The notes under the pieces were generated by a model that saw nothing but the letters and a program-made list of their open reading frames with translations, was not told the origin of the DNA and made no database searches. A DNA stretch of 64,000 bases from Rhabditoides inermis. Lineage: Eukaryota; Nematoda; Chromadorea; Rhabditida; Rhabditidae. A program made the translations under genes and the position numbers. This document shows positions 8,730 through 21,187 of the stretch, piece by piece; within the stretch, counting starts at the first letter, position 1; every line of letters starts with the position of its first letter. Location: assembly GCA_963966185.1 (NCBI GenBank), contig CAWZYM010000139.1, forward strand, positions 496,001 to 560,000. The letters are read 5' to 3'.

Positions 8730-8781
8730 TAACTTTGCAGAAGTCAAGCTTCAGATAGCTACAACCGATCCTAGAACGGTC
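8730..8781 (+). repeat. 52-bp satellite fragment inside the complete transposon
   Basis: This matches the fragment at 1655-1706. It lies 61 bp inside the right terminal inverted repeat and is flanked by non-satellite sequence on the right and the SINE target duplication on the left. Confidence 0.85.
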
Positions 8782-9318
8782 AATCCCCACAGAAGCCGCA
8801 TGTTTTGCGTAATTCCTCATGTGATTTCAGCCCACTTTTCCACGGGTAACTGCCCGTGGGCAAGAGCACCATGTATTTTGAAACGTGAGCACACAACGGT
8901 CCTGTAACTTTGCAGAAGTCAAGCTTCAGATAGCTACAACCGATCCTAGAACGGTCGTCGAATATGCACAGACAGAACACCTCGATCTACCTTTACGAAG
9001 AAGACCATTGTTTATTGTATTTCAGACATTTCGGGTTTTTTTCAAAAAGTATATTTTGAATGCGAATAGAAGACCCAGTTGCAGTTGTGTATAACTCTCA
9101 CAAGTGCTTGTGAATGAGAAGTTATCGTTCATCTCTCTCTTTCTCCCCCTCTCTCCCTCTCTTCCCTTGCCCCAGTCTCCTCGCTACCAAGGGCAAGAGC
9201 ACCATGTATTTTGAAACGTGAGCACACAACGGTCCTGTAACTTTGCAGAAGTCAAGCTTCAGATAGCTACAACCGATCCTAGAACGGTCGTCGAATATGC
9301 ACAGACAGAAAACATCGA

Positions 9319-9333
9319 TTTTCGTTACGAAAA
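9319..9333. other. representative dyad 3, B-type monomers only
   Basis: TTTTCGT-T-ACGAAAA has seven-base arms with a one-base centre. A-type monomers have CTACCTTTACGAAGAAG at the same place and lack the dyad. So alternating A and B monomers also alternate in carrying this site. Confidence 0.7.
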
Positions 9334-10055
9334 AGCCCATTGTTTTTCTCAGACATTTCGGGTTTTTCAAAATGTATAATTTGAATGCGAATAGAAGACC
9401 CAGTTGCAGTTGTGTAAAACTCTCACAAGTGCTTGTGAATGAAAAGTTATCGTTCATTTCTCTCTTTCTCCCCCTCTCTCCCTCTCTTCTCTTGCCCCAG
9501 TCTCCTCGCTACCAAGGGCAAGAGCACCATGTATTTTGAAACGTGAGCACACAACGGTCCTGTATCTTGGCAGGAGTCAAGCTTCAGATAGCTACAACCG
9601 ATCCTAGATCGGTCGTCGAATATGCACAGACAGAAAACATCGATTTTCGTTACGAAAAAGCCCATTGTTTTTTTCAGACAATTCGGGTTTTTCAAAAGGA
9701 AACTTTGAATGCGAATAGAAGACCCAGTTGCAGTTGTGTATAACTCTCACAAGTGCTTTTGAATGAAAAAGTTATCGTTCATCTCTCTCTTTCTCCCCCT
9801 CTCTCCCTCTCTTCCCTTGCCCCAGTCTCCTCGCTACCAAGGGCGAGAGCACCATGTATTTTGAAACGTGAGCACACAACGGTCCTGTATCTTTGCAGGA
9901 GTCAAGCTTCAGATAGCTACAACCGATCCTGGATCGGTCGTCGAATATGCACAGACAGAACACCTTGATCTACCTTTACGAAGAAGACCATTGTTTATTG
10001 TATTTCAGACATTTCGGGTTTTTCAAAAAGTATATTTTGAATGCGAATAGAAGAC

Positions 10056-13000
10056 CCAGTTGCAGTTGTGTATAACTCTCACAAGTGCTTGTGAATGAAA
10101 AGTTATCGTTCATCTCTCTCTTTCTCCCCCTCTCTCCCTCTCTTCTCTTGCCCCAGTCTCCTCGCTACCAAGGGCGAGAGCACCATGTATTTTGAAACGT
10201 GAGCACACAACGGTCCTGTTTCTTCGCAGGAGTCAAGCTTCAGATAGCTACAACCGTTCCTAGATCGGTCGTCGAATATGCACAGACAGAACACCTCGAT
10301 CTACCTTTACGAAGAAGACCATTGTTTATTGTATTTCAGACAATTCGGGTTTTTCAAAAGGAAACTTTGAATGCGAATAGAAGACCCAGTTGCAGTTGTG
10401 TATAACTCTCACAAGTGCTTTTGAATGAATATGTTATCGTTCATCTCTCTCTTTCTCCCCCTCTCTCCCTCTCTTCTCTTGCCCCAGTCTCCTCGCTACC
10501 AAGGGCGAGAGCACCATGTATTTTGAAACGTGAGCACACAACGGTCCTGTATCTTTGCAGGAGTCAAGCTTCAAATAGATACAACTGATCCTAGATCGGT
10601 CGTCGAATATGCACAGACAGAACACATCGATTTTTGTTACGAAAAAGCCCATTTTTTTTCTCAGACATTTCGGGTTTTTTCAAAATGTATAATTTGAATG
10701 CGAATAGAAGACCCAGTTGCGAATGTGTATAACTCTCACAAGTGCTTTTGAATGTAAAAACTTATCGTTCATCTCTCTCTTTCTCCCCCTCTCTCCTTCT
10801 CTTCCCTTGCCCCAGTCTCCTCGCTACCAAGGGCGAGAGCACCATGTATTTTGAAACGTGAGCACACAACGGTCCTGTATCTTCGCAGGAGTCAAGCTTC
10901 AGATAGCTACAACCGATCCTAGATCGGTCGTCGAATATGCACAGACAGAACACCTCGATCTACCTTTACGAAGAAGACCATTGTTTATTGTATTTCAGAC
11001 ATTTTGGGTTTTTCAAAAAGTATATTTTGAATGCGAATAGAAGACCCAGTTGCAGTTGTGTATGACTCTCACAAGTGCTTGTGAATGAAAAGTTATCGTT
11101 CATCTCTCTCTTTCTCCCCTCTCTCCCTCTCTTCTCTTGCCCCAGTCTCCTCGCTACCAAGGGCAAGAGCACCATGTATTTTGAAACGTGAGCACACAAC
11201 GGTCCTGTATCTTGGCAGGAGTCAAGCTTCAGATAGCTACAACCGATCCTAGATCGGTCGTCGAATATGCACAGACAGAAAACATCGATTTTCGTTACGA
11301 AAAAGCCCATTGTTTTTTCAGACAATTCGGGTTTTTCAAAAGGAAACTTTGAATGCGAATAGAAGACCCAGTTGCAGTTGTGTATAACTCTCACAAGTGC
11401 TTTTGAATGAATATGTTATCGTTCATCTCTCTCTTTTTCCTCCTCTCTCCCTCTCTTCTCTTGCCCCAGTCTCCTCGCTACCAAGGGCGAGAGTACCATG
11501 TATTTTGAAACGTGAGCACACAACGGTCCTGTATCTTTGCAGGAGTCAAGCTTCAGATAGCTACAACCGATCCTGGATCGGTCGTCGAATATGCACAGAC
11601 AGAACACCTCGATCTACCTTTACGAAGAAGACCATTGTTTATTGTATTTCAGACATTTCGGGTTTTTTCAAAAAGTATATTTTGAATGCGAAGAGAAGAC
11701 CCAGTTGCAGTTGTGTATAACTCTCACAAGTGCTTGTGAATGAAAAGTTATCGTTCATCTCTCTCTTTCTCCCCCTCTCTCCCTCTCTTCTCTTGCCCCA
11801 GTCTCCTCGCTACCAAGGGCGAGAGCACCATGTATTTTGAAACGTGAGCACACAACGGTCCTGTTTCTTCGCAGGAGTCAAGCTTCAGATAGCTACAACC
11901 TTTTCTAGATCGGTCGTCGAATATGCACAGACAGAACACCTCGATCTACCTTTACGAAGAAGACCATTGTTTATTGTATTTCAGACAATTCGGGTTTTTC
12001 AAAAGGAAACTTTGAATGCGAATAGAAGACCCAGTTGCAGTTGTGTATAACTCTCACAAGTGCTTTTGAATGAATAAGTTATCGTTCATCTCTCTCTTTC
12101 TCCCCCTCTCTCCCTCTCTTCTCTTGCCCCAGTCTCCTCGCTACCAAGGGCGAGAGCACCATGTATTTTGAAACGTGAGCACACAACGGTCCTGTATCTT
12201 TGCAGGAGTCAAGCTTCAAATAGATACAACTGATCCTAGATCGGTCGTCGAATATGCACAGACAGAACACATCGATTTTTGTTACGAAAAAGCCCATTTT
12301 TTTTCTCAGACATTTCGGGTTTTTTCAAAATGTATAATTTGAATGCGAATAGAAGACCCAGTTGCAAATGTGTATAACTCTCACAAGTGCTTTTGAATGT
12401 AAAAACTTATCGTTCATCTCTCTCTTTCTCTCCTTCTCTTCCCTTGCCCCAGTCTCCTCGCTACCAAGGGCGAGAGCACCATGTATTTTGAAACGTGAGC
12501 ACACAACGGTCCTGTATCTTCGCAGGAGTCAAGCTTCAGATAGCTACAACCGATCCTAGATCGGTCGTCGAATATGCACAGACAGAACACCTCGATCTAC
12601 CTTTACGAAGAAGACCATTGTTTATTGTATTTCAGACATTTTGGGTTTTTCAAAAAGTATATTTTGAATGCGAATAGAAGACCCAGTTGCAGTTGTGTAT
12701 GACTCTCACAAGTGCTTGTGAATGAAAAGTTATCGTTCATCTCTCTCTTTCTCCCCTCTCTCCCTCTCTTCTCTTGCCCCAGTCTCCTCGCTACCAAGGG
12801 CAAGAGCACCATGTATTTTGAAACGTGAGCACACAACGGTCCTGTATCTTCGCAGGAGTCAAGCTTCAGATAGCTACAACCGATCCTAGATCGGTCGTCG
12901 AATATGCACAGACAGAAAACATCGATTTTCGTTACGAAAAAGCCCATTGTTTTTTCAGACAATTCGGGTTTTTCAAAAGGATACTTTGAATGCGAATAGA

Positions 13001-16000
13001 AGACCCAGTTGCAGTTGTGTATAACTCTCACAAGTGCTTGTGAATGAAAAGTTATCGTTCATCTCTCTCTTTCTCCCCCTCTATCCCTCTCTTCCCTTGC
13101 CCCAGTCTCCTCGCTACCAAGGGCGAGAGCACCATGTATTTTGAAACGTGAGCACACAACGGTCCTGTATCTTTGCAGGAGTCAAGCTTCAGATAGCTAC
13201 AACCGATCCTGGATCGGTCGTCAAATATGCACAGACAGAACTCCTCGATCTACCTTTACGAAGAAGACCATTGTTTATTGTATTTCAGACTTTTCGGGTT
13301 TTTCAAAAAGTATATTTTGAATGCGAATAGAAGACCCAGTTGCAGTTGTGTATAACTCTCACAAGTGCTTGTGAATGAGAAGTTATCGTTCATCTCTCTC
13401 TTTCTCTCCCTCTCTCCCTCTCTTCTCTTGCCCCAGTCTCCTCGCTACCAAGGGCGAGAGCACCATGTATTTTGAAACGTGAGCACACAACGGTTCTGTT
13501 TCTTCGCAAGAGTCAAGCTTCAGATAGCTACAACCGTTCCTAGATCGGTCGTCGAATATGCACAGACAGAACACCTCGATCTACCTTTACGAAGAAGACC
13601 ATTGTTTATTTATTTCAGACATTTCGGGTTTTTCAAAAAGTATATTTTGAATGCGAATAGAAGACCCAGTTGCAGTTGTGTATAACTCTCACAAGTGCTT
13701 GTGAATGAAAAGTTATTGTTCATCTCTCTCTTTCTCCCCCTCTCTCCCTCTCTTCTCTTGCCCCAGTCTCCTCGCTACCAAGGGCAAGAGCACCATGTAT
13801 TTTGAAACGTGAGCACACAACGGTCCTGTAACTTCGCAGGAGTCAAGCTTCAGTTAGCTACAACCGATCCTAGATCGGTCGTCGAATATGCACAAACAGA
13901 AAACATCGATTTTCGTTACGAAAAAGCCCATTTTTTTCTCAGACATTTCGGGTTTTTCCAAAATGTATAATTTGAATGCGAATAGAAGACCCAGTTGCAA
14001 ATGTGTATAACTCTCACAAGTGCTTTTGAATGAAAAACTTATCGTTCATCTCTCTCTTTCTCCCCCTCTCTCCCTCTCTTCCCTTGCCCCAGTCTCCTCG
14101 CTACCAAGGGCGAGAGCACCATGTATTTTGAAACGTGAGCACACAACGGTCCTGTATCTTCGCAGGAGTCAAGCTTCAGTTAGCTACAACCGATCCTAGA
14201 TCGGTCGTCGAATATGCACAGACAGAACACCTCGATCTACCTTTACGAAGAAGACCATTGTTTATTGTATTTCAGACATTTCGGGTTTTTCAAAAAGTAT
14301 ATTTTGAATGCGAAGAGAAGACCCAGTTGCAGTTGTGTATAACTCTCACAAGTGCTTGTGAATGAAAAGTTATCGTTCATCTCTCTCTTTCTCCCCCTCT
14401 CTCCCTCTCTTCTCTTGCCCCAGTCTCCTCGCTACCAAGGGCGAGAGCACCATGTATTTTGAAACGTGAGCACACAACGGTCCTGTTTCTTCGCAGGAGT
14501 CAAGCTTCAGATAGCTACAACCGTTCCTAGATCGGTCGTCGAATATGCACAGACAGAACACCTCGATCTACCTTTACGAAGAAGACCATTGTTTATTGTA
14601 TTTCAGACAATTCGGGTTTTTCAAAAGGAAACTTTGAATGCGAATAGAAGACCCAGTTGCAGTTGTGTATAACTCTCACAAGTGCTTTTGAATGAATATG
14701 TTATCGTTCATCTCTCTCTTTCTCCCCCTCTCTCCCTCTCTTCTCTTGCCCCAGTCTCCTCGCTACCAAGGGCGAGAGCACCATGTATTTTGAAACGTGA
14801 GCACACAACGGTCCTGTATCTTTGCAGGAGTCAAGCTTCAAATAGATACAACTGATCCTAGATCGGTCGTCGAATATGCACAGACAGAACACATCGATTT
14901 TTGTTACGAAAAAGCCCATTTTTTTTCTCAGACATTTCGGGTTTTTTCAAAATGTATAATTTGAATGCGAATAGAAGACCCAGTTGCGAATGTGTATAAC
15001 TCTCACAAGTGCTTTTGAATGTAAAAACTTATCGTTCATCTCTCTCTTTCTCCCCCTCTCTCCTTCTCTTCCCTTGCCCCAGTCTCCTCGCTACCAAGGG
15101 CGAGAGCACCATGTATTTTGAAACGTGAGCACACAACGGTCCTGTATCTTCGCAGGAGTCAAGCTTCAGATAGCTACAACCGATCCTAGATCGGTCGTCG
15201 AATATGCACAGACAGAACACCTCGATCTACCTTTACGAAGAAGACCATTGTTTATTGTATTTCAGACATTTTGGGTTTTTCAAAAAGTATATTTTGAATG
15301 CGAATAGAAGACCCAGTTGCAGTTGTGTATGACTCTCACAAGTGCTTGTGAATGAAAAGTTATCGTTCATCTCTCTCTTTCTCCCCTCTCTCCCTCTCTT
15401 CTCTTGCCCCAGTCTCCTCGCTACCAAGGGCAAGAGCACCATGTATTTTGAAACGTGAGCACACAACGGTCCTGTATCTTGGCAGGAGTCAAGCTTCAGA
15501 TAGCTACAACCGATCCTAGATCGGTCGTCGAATATGCACAGACAGAAAACATCGATTTTCGTTACGAAAAAGCCCATTGTTTTTTCAGACAATTCGGGTT
15601 TTTCAAAAGGAAACTTTGAATGCGAATAGAAGACCCAGTTGCAGTTGTGTATAACTCTCACAAGTGCTTTTGAATGAATATGTTATCGTTCATCTCTCTC
15701 TTTCTCCTCCTCTCTCCCTCTCTTCTCTTGCCCCAGTCTCCTCGCTACCAAGGGCGAGAGCACCATGTATTTTGAAACGTGAGCACACAACGGTCCTGTA
15801 TCTTTGCAGGAGTCAAGCTTCAGATAGCTACAACCGATCCTGGATCGGTCGTCGAATATGCACAGACAGAACACCTCGATCTACCTTTACGAAGAAGACC
15901 ATTGTTTATTGTATTTCAGACATTTCGGGTTTTTCAAAAAGTATATTTTGAATGCGAAGAGAAGACCCAGTTGCAGTTGTGTATAACTCTCACAAGTGCT

Positions 16001-17757
16001 TGTGAATGAAAAGTTATCGTTCATCTCTCTCTTTCTCCCCCTCTCTCCCTCTCTTCTCTTGCCCCAGTCTCCTCGCTACCAAGGGCGAGAGCACCATGTA
16101 TTTTGAAACGTGAGCACACAACGGTCCTGTTTCTTCGCAGGAGTCAAGCTTCAGATAGCTACAACCTTTTCTAGATCGGTCGTCGAATATGCACAGACAG
16201 AACACCTCGATCTACCTTTACGAAGAAGACCATTGTTTATTGTATTTCAGACAATTCGGGTTTTTCAAAAGGAAACTTTGAATGCGAATAGAAGACCCAG
16301 TTGCAGTTGTGTATAACTCTCACAAGTGCTTTTGAATGAATAAGTTATCGTTCATCTCTCTCTTTCTCCCCCTCTCTCCCTCTCTTCTCTTGCCCCAGTC
16401 TCCTCGCTACCAAGGGCGAGAGCACCATGTATTTTGAAACGTGAGCACACAACGGTCCTGTATCTTTGCAGGAGTCAAGCTTCAAATAGATACAACTGAT
16501 CCTAGATCGGTCGTCGAATATGCACAGACAGAACACATCGATTTTTGTTACGAAAAAGCCCATTTTTTTTCTCAGACATTTCGGGTTTTTTCAAAATGTA
16601 TAATTTGAATGCGAATAGAAGACCCAGTTGCAAATGTGTATAACTCTCACAAGTGCTTTTGAATGTAAAAACTTATCGTTCATCTCTCTCTTTCTCTCCT
16701 TCTCTTCCCTTGCCCCAGTCTCCTCGCTACCAAGGGCGAGAGCACCATGTATTTTGAAACGTGAGCACACAACGGTCCTGTATCTTCGCAGGAGTCAAGC
16801 TTCAGATAGCTACAACCGATCCTAGATCGGTCGTCGAATATGCACAGACAGAACACCTCGATCTACCTTTACGAAGAAGACCATTGTTTATTGTATTTCA
16901 GACATTTTGGGTTTTTCAAAAAGTATATTTTGAATGCGAATAGAAGACCCAGTTGCAGTTGTGTATGACTCTCACAAGTGCTTGTGAATGAAAAGTTATC
17001 GTTCATCTCTCTCTTTCTCCCCTCTCTCCCTCTCTTCTCTTGCCCCAGTCTCCTCGCTACCAAGGGCAAGAGCACCATGTATTTTGAAACGTGAGCACAC
17101 AACGGTCCTGTATCTTGGCAGGAGTCAAGCTTCAGATAGCTACAACCGATCCTAGATCGGTCGTCGAATATGCACAGACAGAAAACATCGATTTTCGTTA
17201 CGAAAAAGCCCATTGTTTTTTCAGACAATTCGGGTTTTTCAAAAGGATACTTTGAATGCGAATAGAAGACCCAGTTGCAGTTGTGTATAACTCTCACAAG
17301 TGCTTGTGAATGAAAAGTTATCGTTCATCTCTCTCTTTCTCCCCCTCTATCCCTCTCTTCCCTTGCCCCAGTCTCCTCGCTACCAAGGGCGAGAGCACCA
17401 TGTATTTTGAAACGTGAGCACACAACGGTCCTGTATCTTTGCAGGAGTCAAGCTTCAGATAGCTACAACCGATCCTGGATCGGTCGTCAAATATGCACAG
17501 ACAGAACTCCTCGATCTACCTTTACGAAGAAGACCATTGTTTATTGTATTTCAGACTTTTCGGGTTTTTCAAAAAGTATATTTTGAATGCGAATAGAAGA
17601 CCCAGTTGCAGTTGTGTATAACTCTCACAAGTGCTTGTGAATGAGAAGTTATCGTTCATCTCTCTCTTTCTCTCCCTCTCTCCCTCTCTTCTCTTGCCCC
17701 AGTCTCCTCGCTACCAAGGGCGAGAGCACCATGTATTTTGAAACGTGAGCACACAAC
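10056..17757 (+). repeat. higher-order repeat, 4267-bp period (13 monomers)
   Basis: Positions 10056-13490 match 14322-17757 almost base for base at an offset of 4266-4267 bp. The match includes rare monomer states such as CAACCTTTTCTAGATCGG and the GTAAAAACTTATCG tail. Visible differences are few, for example CTTTTTCCTCC against CTTTCTCCTCC in one pyrimidine tract and CTTCGCAGG against CTTGGCAGG. The match ends where 13490 continues with a TTTCTTCGC variant and 17757 with a TATCTTGGC variant. Confidence 0.85.
10113..10156 (+). other. representative polypyrimidine tract ending in CAG
   Basis: A 37-base uninterrupted C/T run at 10113-10149 is followed by GCCCCAG. The same tract recurs in every monomer, with small length changes. 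It resembles a strong 3' splice acceptor and could also adopt a purine/pyrimidine triplex. Neither role can be shown from sequence alone. Confidence 0.6.
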
Positions 17758-20700
17758 GGTCCTGTATCTTGGCAGGAGTCAAGCTTCAGATAGCTACAAC
17801 CGATCCTAGATCGGTCGTCGAATATGCACAGACAGAAAACATCGATTTTCGTTACGAAAAAGCCCATTGTTTTTTTCAGACAATTCGGGTTTTTCAAAAG
17901 GAAACTTTGAATGCGAATAGAAGATCCAGTTGCAGTTGTGTATAACTCTCACAAGTGCTTTTGAATGAATATGTTATCGTTCATCTCTCTCTTTCTCCCC
18001 CTCTCTCCCTCTCTTCTCTTGCCCCAGTCTCCTCGCTACCAAGGGCGAGAGCACCATGTATTTTGAAACGTGAGCACACAACGGTCCTGTTTCTTCGCAG
18101 GAGTCAAGCTTCAGATAGCTATACAACCGTTCCTAGATCGGTCGTCGAATATGCACAGACAGAACACCTCGTTCTACCTTTACGAAGAAGAACATTGTTT
18201 ATTGTATTTCAGACATTTCGGGTTTTTTTCAAAAAGTATATTTTGAATGCGAATAGAAGACCCAGTTGCAGTTGTGTATAACTCTCACAAGTGCTTTTGA
18301 ATGAATATGTTATCGTTAATCTCTCTCTTTCTCCCCCTCTCTCCCTCTCTTCTCTTGCCCCAGTCTCCTCGCTACCAAGGGCGAGAGCACCATGTATTTT
18401 GAAACGTGAGCACACAACGGTCCTGTATCTTCGCAGGAGTCAAGCTTCAGATAGCTACAACCGATCCTAGATCGGTCGTCGAATATGCACAGACAGAACA
18501 CCTCGATCTACCTTTACGAAGAAGACCATTGTTTATTGTATTTCAGACATTTTGGGTTTTTCAAAAAGTATAATTTGAATGCGAATAGAAGACCCAGTTG
18601 CAGTTGTGTATGACTCTCACAAGTGCTTGTGAATGAAAAGTTATCGTTCATCTCTCTCTTTCTCCCCTCTCTCCCTCTCTTCTCTTGCCTCGGTCTCCTC
18701 GCTACCAAGGGCAAGAGCACCATGTATTTTGAAACGTGAGCACACAACGGTCCTGTATCTTGGCAGGAGTCAAGCTTCAGATAGCTACAACCGATCCTAG
18801 AACGGTCGTCGAATATGCACAGACAGAAAACATCGATTTTCGTTACGAAAAAGCCCATTGTTTTTCTCAGACATTTCGGGTTTTTCAAAATGTATAATTT
18901 GAATGCGAATAGAAGACCCAGTTGCAGTTGTGTAAAACTCTCACAAGTGCTTGTGAATGAAAAGTTATCGTTCATTTCTCTCTTTCTCCCCCCTCTCTCC
19001 CTCTCTTCTCTTGCCCCAGTCTCCTCGCTATCAAGGGCAAGAGCACCATGTATTTTGAAACGTGAGCACACAACGGTCCTGTATCTTGGCAGGAGTCAAG
19101 CTTCAGATAGCTACAACCGATCCTAGATCGGTCGTCGAATATGCACAGACAGAAAACATCGATTTTCGTTACGAAAAAGCCCATTGTTTTTTTCAGACAA
19201 TTCGGGTTTTTCAAAAGGAAACTTTGAATGCGAATAGAAGATCCAGTTGCAGTTGTGTATAACTCTCACAAGTGCTTTTGAATGAATATGTTATCGTTCA
19301 TCTCTCTCTTTCTCCCCCTCTCTCCCTCTCTTCTCTTGCCCCAGTCTCCTCGCTACCAAGGGCGAGAGCACCATGTATTTTGAAACGTGAGCACACAACG
19401 GTCCTGTTTCTTCGCAGGAGTCAAGCTTCAGATAGCTATACAACCGTTCCTAGATCGGTCGTCGAATATGCACAGACAGAACACCTCGTTCTACCTTTAC
19501 GAAGAAGAACATTGTTTATTGTATTTCAGACATTTCGGGTTTTTTTCAAAAAGTATATTTTGAATGCGAATAGAAGACCCAGTTGCAGTTGTGTATAACT
19601 CTCACAAGTGCTTGTGAATGAAAAGTTATTGTTCATCTCTCTCTTTCTCCCCCTCTCTCCCTCTCTTCCCTTGCCCCAGTCTCCTCGCTACCAAGGGCGA
19701 GAGCACCATGTATTTTGAAACGTGAGCACACAACGGTCCTGTATCTTCGCAGGAGTCAAGCTTCAGTTAGCTACAACCGATCCTAGATCGGTCGTCGAAT
19801 ATGCACAGACAGAAAACATCGATTTTCGTTACGAAAAAGCCCATTGTTTTTTCAGACAATTCGGGTTTTTCAAAAGGATACTTTGAATGCGAATAGAAGA
19901 CCCAGTTGCAGTTGTGTATAACTCTCACAAGTGCTTGTGAATGAAAAGTTATCGTTCATCTCTCTCTTTCTCCCCCTCTATCCCTCTCTTCCCTTGCCCC
20001 AGTCTCCTCGCTACCAAGGGCGAGAGCACCATGTATTTTGAAACGTGAGCACACAACGGTCCTGTATCTTTGCAGGAGTCAAGCTTCAGATAGCTACAAC
20101 CGATCCTGGATCGGTCGTCAAATATGCACAGACAGAACTCCTCGATCTACCTTTACGAAGAAGACCATTGTTTATTGTATTTCAGACTTTTCGGGTTTTT
20201 CAAAAAGTATATTTTGAATGCGAATAGAAGACCCAGTTGCAGTTGTGTATAACTCTCACAAGTGCTTGTGAATGAGAAGTTATCGTTCATCTCTCTCTTT
20301 CTCCCCCTCTCTCCCTCTCTTCTCTTGCCCCAGTCTCCTCGCTACCAAGGGCGAGAGCACCATGTATTTTGAAACGTGAGCACACAACGGTTCTGTTTCT
20401 TCGCAAGAGTCAAGCTTCAGATAGCTACAACCGTTCCTAGATCGGTCGTCGAATATGCACAGACAGAACACCTCGATCTACCTTTACGAAGAAGACCATT
20501 GTTTATTTATTTCAGACATTTCGGGTTTTTCAAAAAGTATATTTTGAATGCGAATAGAAGACCCAGTTGCAGTTGTGTATAACTCTCACAAGTGCTTGTG
20601 AATGAAAAGTTATTGTTCATCTCTCTCTTTCTCCCCCTCTCTCCCTCTCTTCTCTTGCCCCAGTCTCCTCGCTACCAAGGGCAAGAGCACCATGTATTTT

Positions 20701-21187
20701 GAAACGTGAGCACACAACGGTCCTGTAACTTCGCAGGAGTCAAGCTTCAGTTAGCTACAACCGATCCTAGATCGGTCGTCGAATATGCACAAACAGAAAA
20801 CATCGATTTTCGTTACGAAAAAGCCCATTTTTTTCTCAGACATTTCGGGTTTTTCCAAAATGTATAATTTGAATGCGAATAGAAGACCCAGTTGCAAATG
20901 TGTATAACTCTCACAAGTGCTTTTGAATGAAAAACTTATCGTTCATCTCTCTCTTTCTCCCCCTCTCTCCCTCTCTTCCCTTGCCCCAGTCTCCTCGCTA
21001 CCAAGGGCGAGAGCACCATGTATTTTGAAACGTGAGCACACAACGGTCCTGTATCTTCGCAGGAGTCAAGCTTCAGTTAGCTACAACCGATCCTAGATCG
21101 GTCGTCGAATATGCACAGACAGAACACCTCGATCTACCTTTACGAAGAAGACCATTGTTTATTGTATTTCAGACATTTCGGGTTTTT
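12870..21187 (+). repeat. satellite block repeated at 6897 bp (21 monomers)
   Basis: Positions 12870-14290 match 19767-21187. Shared rare states include a TCAAATATGC/AACTCCTCG monomer, CGGTTCTGTTTCTTCGCAAG, and a CACAAACAG monomer. The block overlaps the 4267-bp unit, so it records a separate exchange event. Confidence 0.8.
17757..19611 (+). repeat. satellite block repeated at 1317 bp (4 monomers)
   Basis: Positions 17757-18294 match 19074-19611. They share the otherwise rare insertion AGCTATACAACC and the CTCGTTCTACC and AAGAAGAACATTG substitutions. This is a short local duplication. Confidence 0.8.

Larger units (their letters stand above)
6852..8858 (+). mobile_element. TIR DNA transposon, complete copy, 2007 bp
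   Basis: The element starts with CACGGGCAGTTACCCG (6852-6867) and ends with its exact reverse complement (8843-8858). GGCA flanks both sides (6848-6851 and 8859-8862). Removing the element and one GGCA restores an uninterrupted monomer, CTACCAAGGGCAAGAGCACC. Similarity between the ends continues past the 16 bp (GTGGAAGTGGGCGGA against GTGGAAAAGTGGGCTGA) after a short offset. A 4-bp duplication with such ends is compatible with several superfamilies (Sola and Academ, for example), and none is assigned. No transposase is evident. The left 150 bp are GC-rich. The interior holds degenerate repeats, an exon-like region, a SINE and a satellite fragment. Confidence 0.88.
1..9415 (+). repeat. segmental duplication with 7075-bp period
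   Basis: Positions 1-2340 match 7077-9415 across the transposon and on into about 560 bp of satellite to its right. The match is lost near 2341/9416, where the monomer variants differ (GTGTATAAC against GTGTAAAAC). The copies share the element, the SINE, the satellite fragment and the first two downstream monomers. The shared satellite flank means the element was amplified with its surroundings rather than inserted twice. Confidence 0.85.

Noticed and set aside
6852..8858. Helitron
   Set aside because: The insert has perfect terminal inverted repeats and a target duplication, which Helitrons lack.
9319..9370. CENP-B box in the monomer (TTCG followed by A and CGGG at fixed spacing)
   Set aside because: TTTCGTTACGAAAA and CATTTCGGGTTTTTC share pieces with the box, but neither strand has TTCG, A and CGGG at the required spacing.
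1..9415. LTR retrotransposon with 1.8-2.3 kb direct repeats 7 kb apart
   Set aside because: The repeated segment ends in inverted terminal repeats with its own target duplication, and the space between is satellite plus MITEs, without gag-pol, primer-binding site or polypurine tract.
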